A stretch of 32,235 bases of DNA from Conexivisphaerales archaeon (GCA_030756715.1 JAVBJD010000009.1:1-32235), one strand, 5' to 3'. Positions 15,526 through 24,912 are shown, counted from the first letter of the stretch. Notes: generated from the letters alone by a model not told the origin. A program made the numbers and translations.

Positions 15526-17918
15526 TCCGCCATTACCTCCTTCAGTGATTCCTGAAAGCTCTTCAGAGCTTTTGAAAAGAGTTCTGGCTTCTGCTTCATG
15601 ATCTCTCTCCAGACCTTTTCCGCGCTCATGGGCAGTTCGTTCATCTTTACGCCTGTTGCGTTAAAGACAGCGTTTGCTATAGCAGGGGCTACAGCTATCA
15701 TAACGTGCTCACCTATGCCCCTCGCACCTAGAGGACCGTCTTTCTGAGGGGTTTCAATGAAACTCTCTTTTATTTCAAAATCACAGTCTGTAATCCTGGG
15801 AACATAATAGTGCGTGAGGTTCGGGTTAAGCACCCAGCCCGAATCGTCGAACTTTATTTCTTCGAAAAGCGCAGAGCCGAGGCCCATTATAAAGCCGCCG
15901 TCTGCCTGGCCAATAAGGGTCAAAAGGTTGATGACCTTCCCGACGTCAAAAACCTGGACAGCTCTCAGCACCTTTATTTCGCCTGTTATCAGGTTCAGCT
16001 CCACTTCAACCGCTGTAGCTCCGTAGGTGTGAAAAACGGTGTTCGATCCGTGACCTTTTTCGTCCAGAAAAGTGTTCAGCACTGGGATGTAAGAACCCCT
16101 GCCTATCACAGGTCCTCCGACGCTCGTGCCATCGCTGAAAGTGTAGCCGTTTGCGAACTCCCTGAGCTCTTTCCTTATCCATGGATGTGTCCTTGAGAAA
16201 ACGTAACCCCCAGAGACCTCAACGTCGTCTTCTGGAACCCTGAAAACAGCCGAAGCGATCTTCTTAACCTGACCCTTGGCGTCCTCTATAGCCCTCAAAA
16301 CTGCTATCCCGTCAGAGAAAAGCCCCCTGCTTCCAACTGTCTGCCACGTGTAAGCGCTCCTGTCAGTGTCTACTCCTTCAGTCTGAACAACCTTAACGCT
16401 TTCAAGTGGGACTCCAAACTCTTCAGCAACTATCATGGCAAGGCCTGTTGGAGTTCCCTGTCCCATGCTTCCCGTTCCAGTTATCACATCAACAGTACCG
16501 TCTTCGTTGAGCTTTACGACGGCAGAAGCAGCCGCGTTGGATGGCTGAGATGGAGCCTTCACGAGCATGGAGAGGCCCTTCCCAATGACCGTCCACGGAA
16601 CAGATGGGTTTTCAACCTTATCAATTTCTATAAGCCCTGCGGCTGTCCTCAAAACGCCTTCCGGGTTGCCTTCATCTTCCCTTACCTTTTCTCCGGTTGC
16701 CCTTTCTGAAAAACCGGGTTTGAGCAGGTTAACTGCCCTTATGCTAACGGGATCCATTTTGAGCTCATGTGCGGCCCTGTCAAGGATCTGTTCAAGGGGC
16801 CAGTGATTTTCAGGATGACCGAAACCCCTCATAGCAGTAGTTGGTATCTTGTTTGTGTATACGGCCAGAGATTTCACGTTAACGTTTTCTATTTCATAAG
16901 AGCCTTCTGCTGAATAACCGGCTGTCCTGGCTACGTTAACAGTATAGTCAGCATAAGCCCCTGCGTCCAGAAAGAACTCCGCTTTGTAAGCCAGAAACCT
17001 GCCTTCTTTTGAGAAACCGGCCCTGACTTTAGCCAAAAAGAGATCCCTGCTTGGGGCTGAAGTCATCTGTTCAGCCCTGCTGAGCACCAGCTTTACAGGC
17101 CTGTTGCCAGCTTTTTTAGAAAGAAGAGCAACCAGGGCTTCCCAACCCAGCCCTGCTTTTAAACCGAACCCACCTCCTATCGGCGGCGCGTGGACTATGA
17201 CCCTGTTCAAAGGAACGCCAAGGGATTTTGAAAGCAAAAACCTAGTAGCAAAAGGCGACTGGACGCTGCTCCAGAGCTCAACTACGTTGTCAGGCCTCCA
17301 GTAACCTATTGAGTTCTGGACTTCCATCGCAGCATGACTTATCTGGGGAATCCTGAATGTGTCCTCTATTACAACGCTCGATTCTTTCAACCCTTTTTCG
17401 ACGTCCCCTTTTACTAAGTTGAACTCGTTTGCTATGTTTGTTCCAGGGACTGGCCTGAACCCCGGGAAAACGCTGTAGTCAGCGAGGTCTTCATGAACCA
17501 AGGGAGCATCTTTTTCAAGAGCTTTTTCAACGTCCAGGACAGGCTCCAATGGTTCGTAGTCGACGTTAACCTTTTCAGCAGCTTCTTCCGCTGAGCTCAT
17601 ATCGGTAGCGATTACCGCCGCAACAGGATGGCCGACCCATCTAACTTTGTTAACCGCGAGCACATCCCTGTCTGAAACGTAAATGCCGAGCCTGAAAGGG
17701 AAATCCTTGCCTGTTGCTACGGCTACAACGCCAGGAACTTTGAGGGCTTCCTCAAAGCTCAGTGACCTGATCTTTGCGTGAGCGTACTTGCTTGTTACGA
17801 GTTTAGCGTAAAGCATCCCGGGAAGGCTTATGTCAAAACTGTACCTGAGCGTTCCTGTAACTTTAAGCCAGGAATCTACCTGAGGCACCTTTTCGCCTAA
17901 TACTGTTCGAGAGTTCAA
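15522..17918 (-). CDS. Molybdopterin aldehyde oxidoreductase large subunit (CoxL/CutA family)
   Basis: This is the catalytic molybdenum-cytosine-dinucleotide subunit, 798 aa. Cofactor-contact motifs are GGGFGLK (248-254), AMRGFG (362-367) and GSMGQGT. The general-base glutamate is E737 in GARGIGEHV. The AMRGFG loop is the aldehyde/purine-oxidase type, and the CO-dehydrogenase active-site loop AYxCSFR is absent, so this is not a CO dehydrogenase. In Sulfolobus, related enzymes oxidise glyceraldehyde or glycolaldehyde, and the neighbouring glycolate genes make glycolaldehyde an attractive substrate (inference). The start is TTG at 17918, with an in-frame stop four codons upstream and a TATA-like TATTAAAA at 17945-17952. 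No Mo-cofactor insertion gene (XdhC/MocA) is present here. Confidence 0.88.
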   Translation of the reverse strand: MNSRTVLGEKVPQVDSWLKVTGTLRYSFDISLPGMLYAKLVTSKYAHAKIRSLSFEEALKVPGVVAVATGKDFPFRLGIYVSDRDVLAVNKVRWVGHPVAAVIATDMSSAEEAAEKVNVDYEPLEPVLDVEKALEKDAPLVHEDLADYSVFPGFRPVPGTNIANEFNLVKGDVEKGLKESSVVIEDTFRIPQISHAAMEVQNSIGYWRPDNVVELWSSVQSPFATRFLLSKSLGVPLNRVIVHAPPIGGGFGLKAGLGWEALVALLSKKAGNRPVKLVLSRAEQMTSAPSRDLFLAKVRAGFSKEGRFLAYKAEFFLDAGAYADYTVNVARTAGYSAEGSYEIENVNVKSLAVYTNKIPTTAMRGFGHPENHWPLEQILDRAAHELKMDPVSIRAVNLLKPGFSERATGEKVREDEGNPEGVLRTAAGLIEIDKVENPSVPWTVIGKGLSMLVKAPSQPSNAAASAVVKLNEDGTVDVITGTGSMGQGTPTGLAMIVAEEFGVPLESVKVVQTEGVDTDRSAYTWQTVGSRGLFSDGIAVLRAIEDAKGQVKKIASAVFRVPEDDVEVSGGYVFSRTHPWIRKELREFANGYTFSDGTSVGGPVIGRGSYIPVLNTFLDEKGHGSNTVFHTYGATAVEVELNLITGEIKVLRAVQVFDVGKVINLLTLIGQADGGFIMGLGSALFEEIKFDDSGWVLNPNLTHYYVPRITDCDFEIKESFIETPQKDGPLGARGIGEHVMIAVAPAIANAVFNATGVKMNELPMSAEKVWREIMKQKPELFSKALKSFQESLKEVMAE

Positions 17919-17944
17919 GTAAAGAATTTAACTCTCTTTTTGTT

Positions 17945-17952
17945 TATTAAAA
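17945..17952 (-). promoter_or_regulatory. TATA box of the aldehyde oxidoreductase operon
   Basis: Read on the minus strand this is TTTTAATA, about 30 nt upstream of the TTG start at 17918. It lies in a 217-nt gap shared with the malic enzyme gene. That gap also holds GCGTTAGTCA at 18051-18060. Confidence 0.45.
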
Positions 17953-18101
17953 TTGCCGTGTTCGTTTGTTCGATAATCAAGAGTTTATGTAAAAAATATA
18001 CAGGTTTTCTGATCAAAGGGGAAAAAAATTAAACAGAAGCTTTGTTTTTTGCGTTAGTCATTTGGCTAAAAAAACCTTTTTTTGAATAAAAAACGTTTAC
18101 G

Positions 18102-18110
18102 TTTATATAA
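18102..18110 (+). promoter_or_regulatory. TATA box of the malic enzyme gene
   Basis: TTTATATAA, flanked by CG on both sides (CGTTTATATAATCG), is centred about 30 nt before the TTG at 18136. A nearly identical CGTTTTATATAATCG lies upstream of the second GlcD gene (minus strand, about 29499-29513). Confidence 0.55.
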
Positions 18111-18135
18111 TCGTGTGTGTTTACATTTATTTAAA

Positions 18136-19419
18136 TTGGATCCTGTAGAGTTCTCAAGAAAATATGGGGGTAAAATACAGATAATACCAAAGGTTCCGCT
18201 GAAGAGTTATGATGATTTTTCTATCATTTATACACCCGGCGTTGCCCAGGTTTCAAAAGTTATAGAGGCAGATGAAGACAGGAGCTTTGAGCTGACAAGC
18301 AGGGGAAACATGATAGCTGTGCTGACGAACGGGACAAGGGTTCTTGGCCTTGGCCCTATCGGGCCAACTGCCGGGCTTCCTGTAATGGAAGGAAAAGCTC
18401 TGCTTTACAAGTTTTTGGGCGGCGTTGACGCTGTCCCACTTGCCGTTAAGGCTGAAACTACGGAAGACATGGTAAGGATAGCGGAAGCGATACAGCCATC
18501 TTTTGGGGGGATAAACCTTGAAGATATAGAAAGCCCGATGTGCTTTGAGGTATGGGAAAAGCTGCTTGAGAAGCTGAAGATCCCTGTATGGCACGACGAC
18601 CAGCACGGTACAGCAGGAGCCATACTTGCTGGATTAATAAACGCGATGAAGCTCGCTGATAAGAAGAAGGAGACGGCAAAGGTCGTGCTCTTCGGGGCAG
18701 GGGCAGCTAACATAAGGACAGCTTATGTGCTAATAGACTACGGGTTCAATCCAAAGAACATAATACTGATAGACAGCAAGGGGCCGCTCTACGCTAACAG
18801 GGAAGATGTTGACAAGCTTATGTTCACGCACAAGTGGAAGTACGACCTCGCGGTCAGAACGAACGGGGAGAACGCGATAACCATTGAGGACGCGTTCAAA
18901 GGTGCAGACATTTTGGTAGCTGCAAGCAAACCTGGTCCCGGAACCATAGACAGACACTGGATAATGCTGATGAACGACAAGCCCATAGCGTTTTTGCTCG
19001 CGAACCCCGTGCCCGAGATGATGCCTGAAGAAGCAAAGGAAGCTGGAGCGTACATCGTCGCAACAGGCAGGAGCGACTTCCCGAACCAGGTAAACAACTC
19101 TCTTGTCTTCCCGGCTGTTTTCAGAGGCGTTCTCGACAGCAAGAGCAGCAAAGTTGACGACCAGATAGTCATAGCCGCTGCTGAAGAGCTCGCGAGGCAG
19201 GCAGAAATAAAGGGAATAAACCCGGACTACATAATACCGAGGATGGACGAATGGGAGGTATTCATAGAAGAAGCTGCCTCTGTGGCTGACGCTTCAGCAA
19301 AGCTAGGATACGCAAGGGTCAAGCTTTCGAAGGACGATTACAGACAGATCGCTAAGGAAAAGATAGAAAGCAGCAGAAAGATACTGAACAGCATACTCCC
19401 GTTTATTGAAAAACCATAA
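18136..19419 (+). CDS. NAD(P)-dependent malic enzyme
   Basis: It oxidatively decarboxylates malate to pyruvate and CO2. The chosen start gives 427 aa, close to the short prokaryotic form. Motifs include [10 protein letters not shown] (malate/metal region), [18 protein letters not shown] with the catalytic lysine, [10 protein letters not shown] (divalent-metal ligands), [17 protein letters not shown], the Rossmann FGAGAANIR, and [10 protein letters not shown]. An in-frame TTG at 18082 would add 18 residues, but it lies upstream of the TATA box at 18102. The TTG at 18136 (product beginning [12 protein letters not shown]) is therefore preferred. It would drain malate made by the nearby malate synthase to pyruvate. 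Cofactor preference is not decided by the sequence. Confidence 0.93.
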   Translation: MDPVEFSRKYGGKIQIIPKVPLKSYDDFSIIYTPGVAQVSKVIEADEDRSFELTSRGNMIAVLTNGTRVLGLGPIGPTAGLPVMEGKALLYKFLGGVDAVPLAVKAETTEDMVRIAEAIQPSFGGINLEDIESPMCFEVWEKLLEKLKIPVWHDDQHGTAGAILAGLINAMKLADKKKETAKVVLFGAGAANIRTAYVLIDYGFNPKNIILIDSKGPLYANREDVDKLMFTHKWKYDLAVRTNGENAITIEDAFKGADILVAASKPGPGTIDRHWIMLMNDKPIAFLLANPVPEMMPEEAKEAGAYIVATGRSDFPNQVNNSLVFPAVFRGVLDSKSSKVDDQIVIAAAEELARQAEIKGINPDYIIPRMDEWEVFIEEAASVADASAKLGYARVKLSKDDYRQIAKEKIESSRKILNSILPFIEKP

Positions 19420-19427
19420 TTTTTAGT

Positions 19428-20636
19428 TTATTTTACCAGTTTTATGAGAAGTTCAGATATGTCCATCACGGATTCATCCCTGTAAAGGTTTACAAAGCAT
19501 ATAGGGCATGAGGTTACTATGATTTCTGCGTTCGTTTGCTTGAGCTCTCTAAACCTCCTTTCGGATATCTTTTCAGATGCCTTGGGGTAGAAAGCCTCTA
19601 TCGGGCCTCCGCAGCAGTACGTGTTTTTACCGTTATGTAAAGGAAGGGTGAGCTCTGCAGTCTTTTTTATGAAGTCTCTGGGAACGTTGTGGTCAGTGTG
19701 CCTTACAAGGTGACAGGGCTCGTGGTAAGTAACCCTTTTGTCCAGCTTTGACAAGTTCAAGGAGTTCAGATGATCCAGGTAAAAGGAAACGTTAAAGTCA
19801 AAGTCGCTGACGTACTTTTTATACTTGTTTATCAGAACGTCATAAGTGTGGGGATCAACGGTTATTATGTTCTTTACCCCTTTTTTATGAAACAGATCGG
19901 TAACAGTCTGGGCGTACTCCTTGAAGTCAGAAACGTAGCCCATGTCTATCATGAGCGTCCCGGGATAAGGCTCTTCTTCCCCGAGGTAAGAGAACTTAAC
20001 GCCCGCTTTCCTCAAAAGATAATATATGTTCTTGAGCTGGGCTTCTGACCTTTCCTTTATCTTCTTATCGTAAAATTTTGAAAATATAAAAGAAGGGTTA
20101 CCCAAAGAAGAGAGAAGAGGAGTTATGAACCTGTAAAGCTCGCCGATCGACTTCAGCATCTCTCCGAGCTTTTTGTTATATGCCATAAGCTGGTACATGT
20201 GCCCAGTGTAGAGGATCGTTTGGTAAGAGCTGTCAAACTCAAGACCTTTAGACCACTCCGTAACTTCTTTTGTAAGTCCAAGGGGATCCCTGTACTTCTT
20301 TATGAGCACAGTTATCATCCTTGCAACCTGATGCTCCTGGTCCTGAACCTGGCCTTCAGCAATAGCCTGCTTCATAAGCTCGCTTACTACACCGGAGTTT
20401 ACGTGTGCAGGGCAAACCTGAAAACAGGCGTAGCAGTCAAGGCACGATTCGAAAGGGTCCCTGAAATTGAGGACCCTGTTTCCGTTCAGGAACTCTTTGG
20501 CGAGGTTTATTCTTCCTCTTGCGCCCATCGAAGTCCTGTAGTCAAATGCAGGTATGGTTGGGCAAACAGCCTCGCAGAATCCACAGTTTATGCATTGCGA
20601 TGTTTCTAACGTGAGATCCTTGAAAATTTCATTCAA
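19428..20636 (-). CDS. GlcF-like Fe-S subunit: two 4Fe-4S clusters fused to a CCG domain
   Basis: This is a 402-aa electron-transfer partner of a 2-hydroxyacid oxidase. The N-terminal ferredoxin part has C15, C18, C21, C25 and C65, C68, C71, C75, each as CxxCxxCxxxCP. The C-terminal half holds one complete cysteine-rich CCG motif (YHEPCHLVRH, TYCCGGPIE, TSCPICFVN), which in heterodisulfide reductase HdrB and GlcF binds an Fe-S cluster or links to the quinone pool. The first CCG repeat expected in GlcF is degenerate and has no cysteines (region LMIDMGYVSDFKEYAQ). It overlaps the upstream GlcD-type gene by 8 nt, so the two form one enzyme. Confidence 0.88.
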   Translation of the reverse strand: MNEIFKDLTLETSQCINCGFCEAVCPTIPAFDYRTSMGARGRINLAKEFLNGNRVLNFRDPFESCLDCYACFQVCPAHVNSGVVSELMKQAIAEGQVQDQEHQVARMITVLIKKYRDPLGLTKEVTEWSKGLEFDSSYQTILYTGHMYQLMAYNKKLGEMLKSIGELYRFITPLLSSLGNPSFIFSKFYDKKIKERSEAQLKNIYYLLRKAGVKFSYLGEEEPYPGTLMIDMGYVSDFKEYAQTVTDLFHKKGVKNIITVDPHTYDVLINKYKKYVSDFDFNVSFYLDHLNSLNLSKLDKRVTYHEPCHLVRHTDHNVPRDFIKKTAELTLPLHNGKNTYCCGGPIEAFYPKASEKISERRFRELKQTNAEIIVTSCPICFVNLYRDESVMDISELLIKLVK

Positions 20637-21990
20637 TAAGCTTTCCCCTGTTGAGGATGTCCCTGGGGTCGAAGACGTTCTTTATCTTCTTCATCAGTTC
20701 AAGGTTTATCTGGTTTCCCCTGTAGGCGAATTCTTTCTGCAGAAGCTCTTTTTTCTCCAGGCCTATCCCGTGTTCAGCTGAAACACAACCACCGTGTTTC
20801 ACTGCTATCATCGCTGTTTCTAAAAGAAGCTCTTTTGCTTTATCGATCTCGTTGGGACCTGTGAATATGTTGAGGTGGACGTTGCCATCGCCTATATGGC
20901 CGAATATGGAAACCTTCATTCCGCTGGACTGAATGGCTCTGTAAATTTCATCTATTGTTTCTGAAATCTTTGAAGGGGGCACAACTATATCCCCGATGAT
21001 AACCTTCTGTTCCGGCTTATCCCTTTCTAAAAGCAGGGATGAATAAAGGCCCTTCCTTAATTTCATGGCGTTATCCATTTCAGCCTGATCCTTTATAGTT
21101 CTCACTTCTATTGGGTCGGTTTCTTTAAGAGCCTTCAGTGTTTCATCGCTGTTTTCAGAGGTTATTATTATCAGAAGGGCCTTTGCTTTATCAGGGTAAG
21201 GTATGCCGTAGCCCTTAACAGCGTCCATGGATATTTCGTCTAAAAATTCAGCCGTCAAAGGTATGAGCCCTCTCTCGTTAAGCGTGCCAATTACGTCTCC
21301 AAATTTCTTATAACTGTCATAGAAGACCAGAAACATCGTGTCCCTCTTTGGCAGTGGAGCTATCTTAAGAATGGCTTTCGTTATTACAGCAAGCGTGCCC
21401 TCGCTCCCTACCATGAGAGCAGTGAGGTCGTAGCCCTCTGACCTCTTCAAAGTTTTTTCACCGAACTGAGTTACAGTACCGTCTGGGAGAACGACTTCCA
21501 GCCCAAGAACCCACTCTTTGGTCGCACCGTACTTTGCTCCCCTGACCCCTCCTGCGTTAGTGTTTATCGACCCGCCTACTGTTGCCGCTATGTCGCTCGC
21601 CGGATCCGGAGGATACATGTACCCATATCTTTCCAGATACGCGTTCAGTTCCCCTACCCTGACGCCCGCTTCAGCTATTACGTACCTGTCCTTTATGTTA
21701 ACTTCTAAGATCTTGTCAAACCTTAGCATGCTCATGACTATCCCTCCTTCTGGAACAGAAGAACCTGTTAACGAGGTGCCTCCTCCTCTAACGTAAACAG
21801 GTATGTTGTTATCGTAACAGAGCTTAAGGATCTTTGAAACTTCAGAAGTGCTGCCGGGAATCACCACGGCAATGGGTTTCTTACCCTCAATGTAAGAAGC
21901 ATCCTTAACATAAGGGACTATGTCCTCGTACTTAGTCAAGACATATTCCTTTCCAACGATCTTTGCCAGCTCGTTTGTAACGCTCATCAT
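20629..21990 (-). CDS. glcD: FAD-linked 2-hydroxyacid oxidase, GlcD/DLD family (copy 1)
   Basis: This flavoprotein of about 453 aa oxidises glycolate or D-lactate to glyoxylate or pyruvate. The N-terminal PCMH-type FAD domain shows VYVRGGGTSLTGSSVPEGG, DPASDIAATVGGSINTNAGG and VLPDGTVTQFG. The C-terminal FAD-oxidase domain shows GHIGDGNVHLNIF and the conserved SAEHGIGLEKK. Starts TTG 21993, ATG 21990 and ATG 21987 are adjacent; the TATA box at 22011-22018 favours the ATGs. The gene is followed by the GlcF-like subunit with an 8-nt overlap. Glycolate versus D-lactate cannot be told from sequence alone. The malate synthase gene immediately upstream on the same strand favours glycolate. Confidence 0.87.
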   Translation of the reverse strand: MMSVTNELAKIVGKEYVLTKYEDIVPYVKDASYIEGKKPIAVVIPGSTSEVSKILKLCYDNNIPVYVRGGGTSLTGSSVPEGGIVMSMLRFDKILEVNIKDRYVIAEAGVRVGELNAYLERYGYMYPPDPASDIAATVGGSINTNAGGVRGAKYGATKEWVLGLEVVLPDGTVTQFGEKTLKRSEGYDLTALMVGSEGTLAVITKAILKIAPLPKRDTMFLVFYDSYKKFGDVIGTLNERGLIPLTAEFLDEISMDAVKGYGIPYPDKAKALLIIITSENSDETLKALKETDPIEVRTIKDQAEMDNAMKLRKGLYSSLLLERDKPEQKVIIGDIVVPPSKISETIDEIYRAIQSSGMKVSIFGHIGDGNVHLNIFTGPNEIDKAKELLLETAMIAVKHGGCVSAEHGIGLEKKELLQKEFAYRGNQINLELMKKIKNVFDPRDILNRGKLIE

Positions 21991-22010
21991 CAATATAATA
22001 TATAATTTTA

Positions 22011-22058
22011 TATATAAACGATGTTTTGAAATACGTTAATAAAAAACGCGTTAATAAT
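22011..22058 (-). promoter_or_regulatory. GlcD-1 promoter with paired upstream repeats
   Basis: The TATA box (TTTATATA on the minus strand, 22011-22018) is centred about 24 nt from the ATG at 21990. Upstream of it lie two direct copies of CGTTAATAA on the plus strand at 22034-22042 and 22050-22058, spaced 16 bp apart. They sit where an activator or repressor could act on the promoter. Confidence 0.4.
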
Positions 22059-22073
22059 AAAAATCATTCTTTT

Positions 22074-24878
22074 CTAAAAATAATCGTATATGTAGTCGTG
22101 TATCTGAAGGATTTCTTTCGGCAGTTTCTTTTTCTTTATGGCGTTAACTATTTCGTCCCTTGATGGATTACCATCATTATCCCTGTAGACAGGTTTCAGA
22201 TCTCTGTCAAGGTAATATATTGCATCCAGAAGTTTCTCTCTTGTTTCAGTGTTTTTGTCTGCAAGCGAGAAAAGAACCCTTGCGCTGTGCTGGATGTACT
22301 TTGGAGACAGTATCTGCCTCTTTAGCACGTCCATTATGAATGGAGCTTCCCTGCGGTCAAACATGGGCTCGTTGGCCTTTAACAATCCCAGAACATAACT
22401 GTACTTGAGGCCAAGCTTATCCGATATGCTCCTTGCGGCTTCGTTCAGGGTCAACTTTTTCTCATAAGTAGGCTCCTTACCGTAAGTTCTTGAAACTGCA
22501 TCCTGCACAGAGTCAATGCTCTCCAGAACTTTCAGCATTTTATCGCTGAACTGTACGTTTAGGAGCTCAGCGATCTTTTTCACAACGTTCTCGTCGAGCT
22601 CTTTGTAGAGCACAATCTCTTTCAGGACTTCGTCGAGCTTCTGAGAAACGTCTTCATATGTCTTTCCGCCCTCCACGCCTATTGCGCTTATCGCCAGCCT
22701 CATAGCTACAAGCCTGTCGTAATCTTTGTAGAACTCAGCCGTCCACTTATAGTGCTGCTCCCATATCTTCTCGAAAAGATCCCTGTCAAATGTTGTCCCA
22801 GCTTTAACTTCGTAAACGTTTTCGTCCGGGATGACTCCATCCTTAGTGAGCTTTGGACCTTTAACATAGCCGTCCTTAGTTATCTTTGCTTTGTTGTTAG
22901 CAAGGGTCCAGAGCCATGAAACGAATATCCTGTACGTTGCGAGGTCGTTCATAAACCTTACAAGCCTGTTTGCGAAGGCCCTATAGTCGTCTATAGCAGC
23001 TGCAAGGTTTCCGTTCAGGACCTGGAAGCCGTAGTTTGCGGCCATGTAGAATGCGTGCTGTATGTTTTCAACAGTTACGTCGCCTTCTGCAATGTCGTAA
23101 AGGCTGTTCCAGAGGTCCTTGCCCCTCCAGAGTTTATCAGATGATACGAACTTTTCGGGACTTTCAAGCATGTCCTTTGTTATAACCCAGGGGGTTATCT
23201 TGCCGTTCTCGTCAACAAGGCCGAGGCTGTTGAGCAGCTTTTTCTCGTCCTCAGTTAGCCCGCTCTCAACCTTCGGAGCAACCCTTTCACCGTTCTGTTC
23301 TTCCCAGACGACAGGAGCATCCAGCATCTTCTGTAGCTCAGATATGTCAGCCCTGAGCGGGCCGTTTCCAGCAGCAACGTACTGGTCGTCAGGAGAAGCA
23401 ACCCAGCTCTGTCTGTACGCGTCGTACAGCTTACCCTTTACCCTTCCGCTGAGAATATCTTCAAGCGTTATTTTCTTATCAGATGGGTCGTCTTTTGCTA
23501 CAAAGGAAGCCTTTTTGTCCGAAGCGCTTGAATCAGGAACGAATGTTGTCTTATTGTTTTTCGGGTCCTCTTCGGGGACAAAGATAAGGCCTATGAGCCT
23601 TTCCCTTAGCTTGTCGAGCTTCATAGCCCTGAGAGTCACCGCGTTGTGTCTGTTCCTTCCGTACGCGTCGGACTTCTGGTAGAGCATAACTGCTGCCATG
23701 CCGCCTATTGGAGCACCGTTCTTCAGTTCTCCGTCCTTGATGCCGGCCATAACGTTGAGAAGAGCGTTGTACCTCTGGTAGGCCATCATGTGAGGAGAAG
23801 TCATTCCCATGCGAGAACCGTTCTGCGGGTCGGGGAGTATCTTTTCGTTCTTCCACATCTCAATAAGGCTGGCAGTGTAGTCCCACCTTCCAACGTTAGC
23901 GCCTATAAGCCAGTACCTCCACGTCCACATTATGGCCGGAAGGTGCCTGCCTGCGTTTCCCTCTTCGTAAAGGGCTTTGAACTTTATGAGGCTGCCGGGC
24001 TTTTCAGCGCCCATCAGCTTTTCTAACTTCCATATAGCTTTGGCCAGCATGAAGGCTTCCTGAGGCGTCTGGGTCTTCGGCAGGTAGAAAAGCACAATCC
24101 TGCCTGCTTTTTTCAAAGAATCATAATCGTTCAGCGCGTGGACAACCAGGTCAACGACGAAAGAAGGTGCCGGTTTCCCATCGATCTCAACGTTAAAGGT
24201 AAGCAGATGAATGCCCGGGATCCTGTGGAAGCTAGCGGGCCACTTTTCCATCGGTTTCTGCATCTTGTAAACCCTGACCTGACCCTTTTTCTCTATCCTT
24301 ACTTCCATGAGCTGACCGGCCAGTATCTTCTTTTCGTTCAGCCTGGATTCAAAAAGGCCGATGGAGGATTTGTCCCTGCTGCTGATCGGTATGTAATCAG
24401 GGGGTGCAGCGTCTTCATCGTCCGGACCCATTGTCGCAGCAACGTCAGCGTTTATCTGCTTTATTGCCATGTCCGGAGGGCTCCATGGCCCTGTTATCTC
24501 AAGTCCTGGGTTCTTAAGCGGGTGAGCGTAATCCGGGATGGGGACGAGGTCGTTCAGACGCCACGCCAGAGGCGTGTCCTTGCCCAAAAAGTTGTCGATC
24601 AGGCCCTGAACGATTTCTCTGTAAGTCCTCTTTTCCCCCGTAACCGGGTCCTCGTACACTTCATCCCATTTAGGAATAGAGTACTTTTCCCTTACTTTCT
24701 GGGGGGAATCAAGAAGTTCCCTTCTCTTTTTAAGGACCTCTTCCCAGAGGTTCTTAACTTCATCGTATACCTGGGCTATCACGTCTTCCACGACGAGCTT
24801 TCTGCCGTTTACGTTTTTTTCACCGAAAAGCTCAGAGTATTTTTGAGCTACCCTGTTAGAAAGTTTAACCCTTTCCAT
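22074..24878 (-). CDS. Malate synthase, large archaeal type
   Basis: It condenses glyoxylate with acetyl-CoA to malate. Landmarks match malate synthase A: FYLPKTQTPQEA (265-276), the catalytic-glutamate region LYEEGNAG (E305/E306), GRWDYTAS (330-337, metal-binding Asp), WVASPDD (492-498), NIQHAFYMAANYG (605-617), and FMNDLATYR (642-650), where D645 aligns with the catalytic-base aspartate. At 934 aa it is far longer than the bacterial A (about 530) or G (about 720) forms but near the large Sulfolobus type (a little over 800). Residues 437-470 form a charged, low-complexity insertion. A TATA box at 24905-24912 lies about 30 nt upstream. It is the glc-operon counterpart of glcB and would consume glyoxylate from the flanking oxidases. 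Confidence 0.85.
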   Translation of the reverse strand: MERVKLSNRVAQKYSELFGEKNVNGRKLVVEDVIAQVYDEVKNLWEEVLKKRRELLDSPQKVREKYSIPKWDEVYEDPVTGEKRTYREIVQGLIDNFLGKDTPLAWRLNDLVPIPDYAHPLKNPGLEITGPWSPPDMAIKQINADVAATMGPDDEDAAPPDYIPISSRDKSSIGLFESRLNEKKILAGQLMEVRIEKKGQVRVYKMQKPMEKWPASFHRIPGIHLLTFNVEIDGKPAPSFVVDLVVHALNDYDSLKKAGRIVLFYLPKTQTPQEAFMLAKAIWKLEKLMGAEKPGSLIKFKALYEEGNAGRHLPAIMWTWRYWLIGANVGRWDYTASLIEMWKNEKILPDPQNGSRMGMTSPHMMAYQRYNALLNVMAGIKDGELKNGAPIGGMAAVMLYQKSDAYGRNRHNAVTLRAMKLDKLRERLIGLIFVPEEDPKNNKTTFVPDSSASDKKASFVAKDDPSDKKITLEDILSGRVKGKLYDAYRQSWVASPDDQYVAAGNGPLRADISELQKMLDAPVVWEEQNGERVAPKVESGLTEDEKKLLNSLGLVDENGKITPWVITKDMLESPEKFVSSDKLWRGKDLWNSLYDIAEGDVTVENIQHAFYMAANYGFQVLNGNLAAAIDDYRAFANRLVRFMNDLATYRIFVSWLWTLANNKAKITKDGYVKGPKLTKDGVIPDENVYEVKAGTTFDRDLFEKIWEQHYKWTAEFYKDYDRLVAMRLAISAIGVEGGKTYEDVSQKLDEVLKEIVLYKELDENVVKKIAELLNVQFSDKMLKVLESIDSVQDAVSRTYGKEPTYEKKLTLNEAARSISDKLGLKYSYVLGLLKANEPMFDRREAPFIMDVLKRQILSPKYIQHSARVLFSLADKNTETREKLLDAIYYLDRDLKPVYRDNDGNPSRDEIVNAIKKKKLPKEILQIHDYIYDYF

Positions 24879-24904
24879 TTTAAGTTATATTTAAAAGATG
24901 TTAT

Positions 24905-24912
24905 TATATAAA
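24905..24912 (-). promoter_or_regulatory. TATA box of malate synthase
   Basis: TTTATATA on the minus strand, preceded by GG, is centred about 30 nt from the ATG. It lies in a 111-nt divergent gap shared with lutC. For lutC, AT-rich candidates at 24953-24960 and 24966-24973 do not single out one box. Confidence 0.5.

Noticed and set aside
14187-17918. CO dehydrogenase (coxMSL)
   Set aside because: The CO-specific active-site loop AYxCSFR is absent; the large subunit has AMRGFG as in aldehyde and purine oxidases.
18082-18135. Longer N-terminus for malic enzyme from TTG 18082
   Set aside because: The TATA box at 18102 lies inside it and the extra 18 residues are not family-like.
24138-24911. 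Long open frame on the plus strand opposite malate synthase (257 codons)
   Set aside because: It lies entirely antisense to a gene with clear family motifs, has no recognisable domain, and its composition is that of a complementary-strand shadow.
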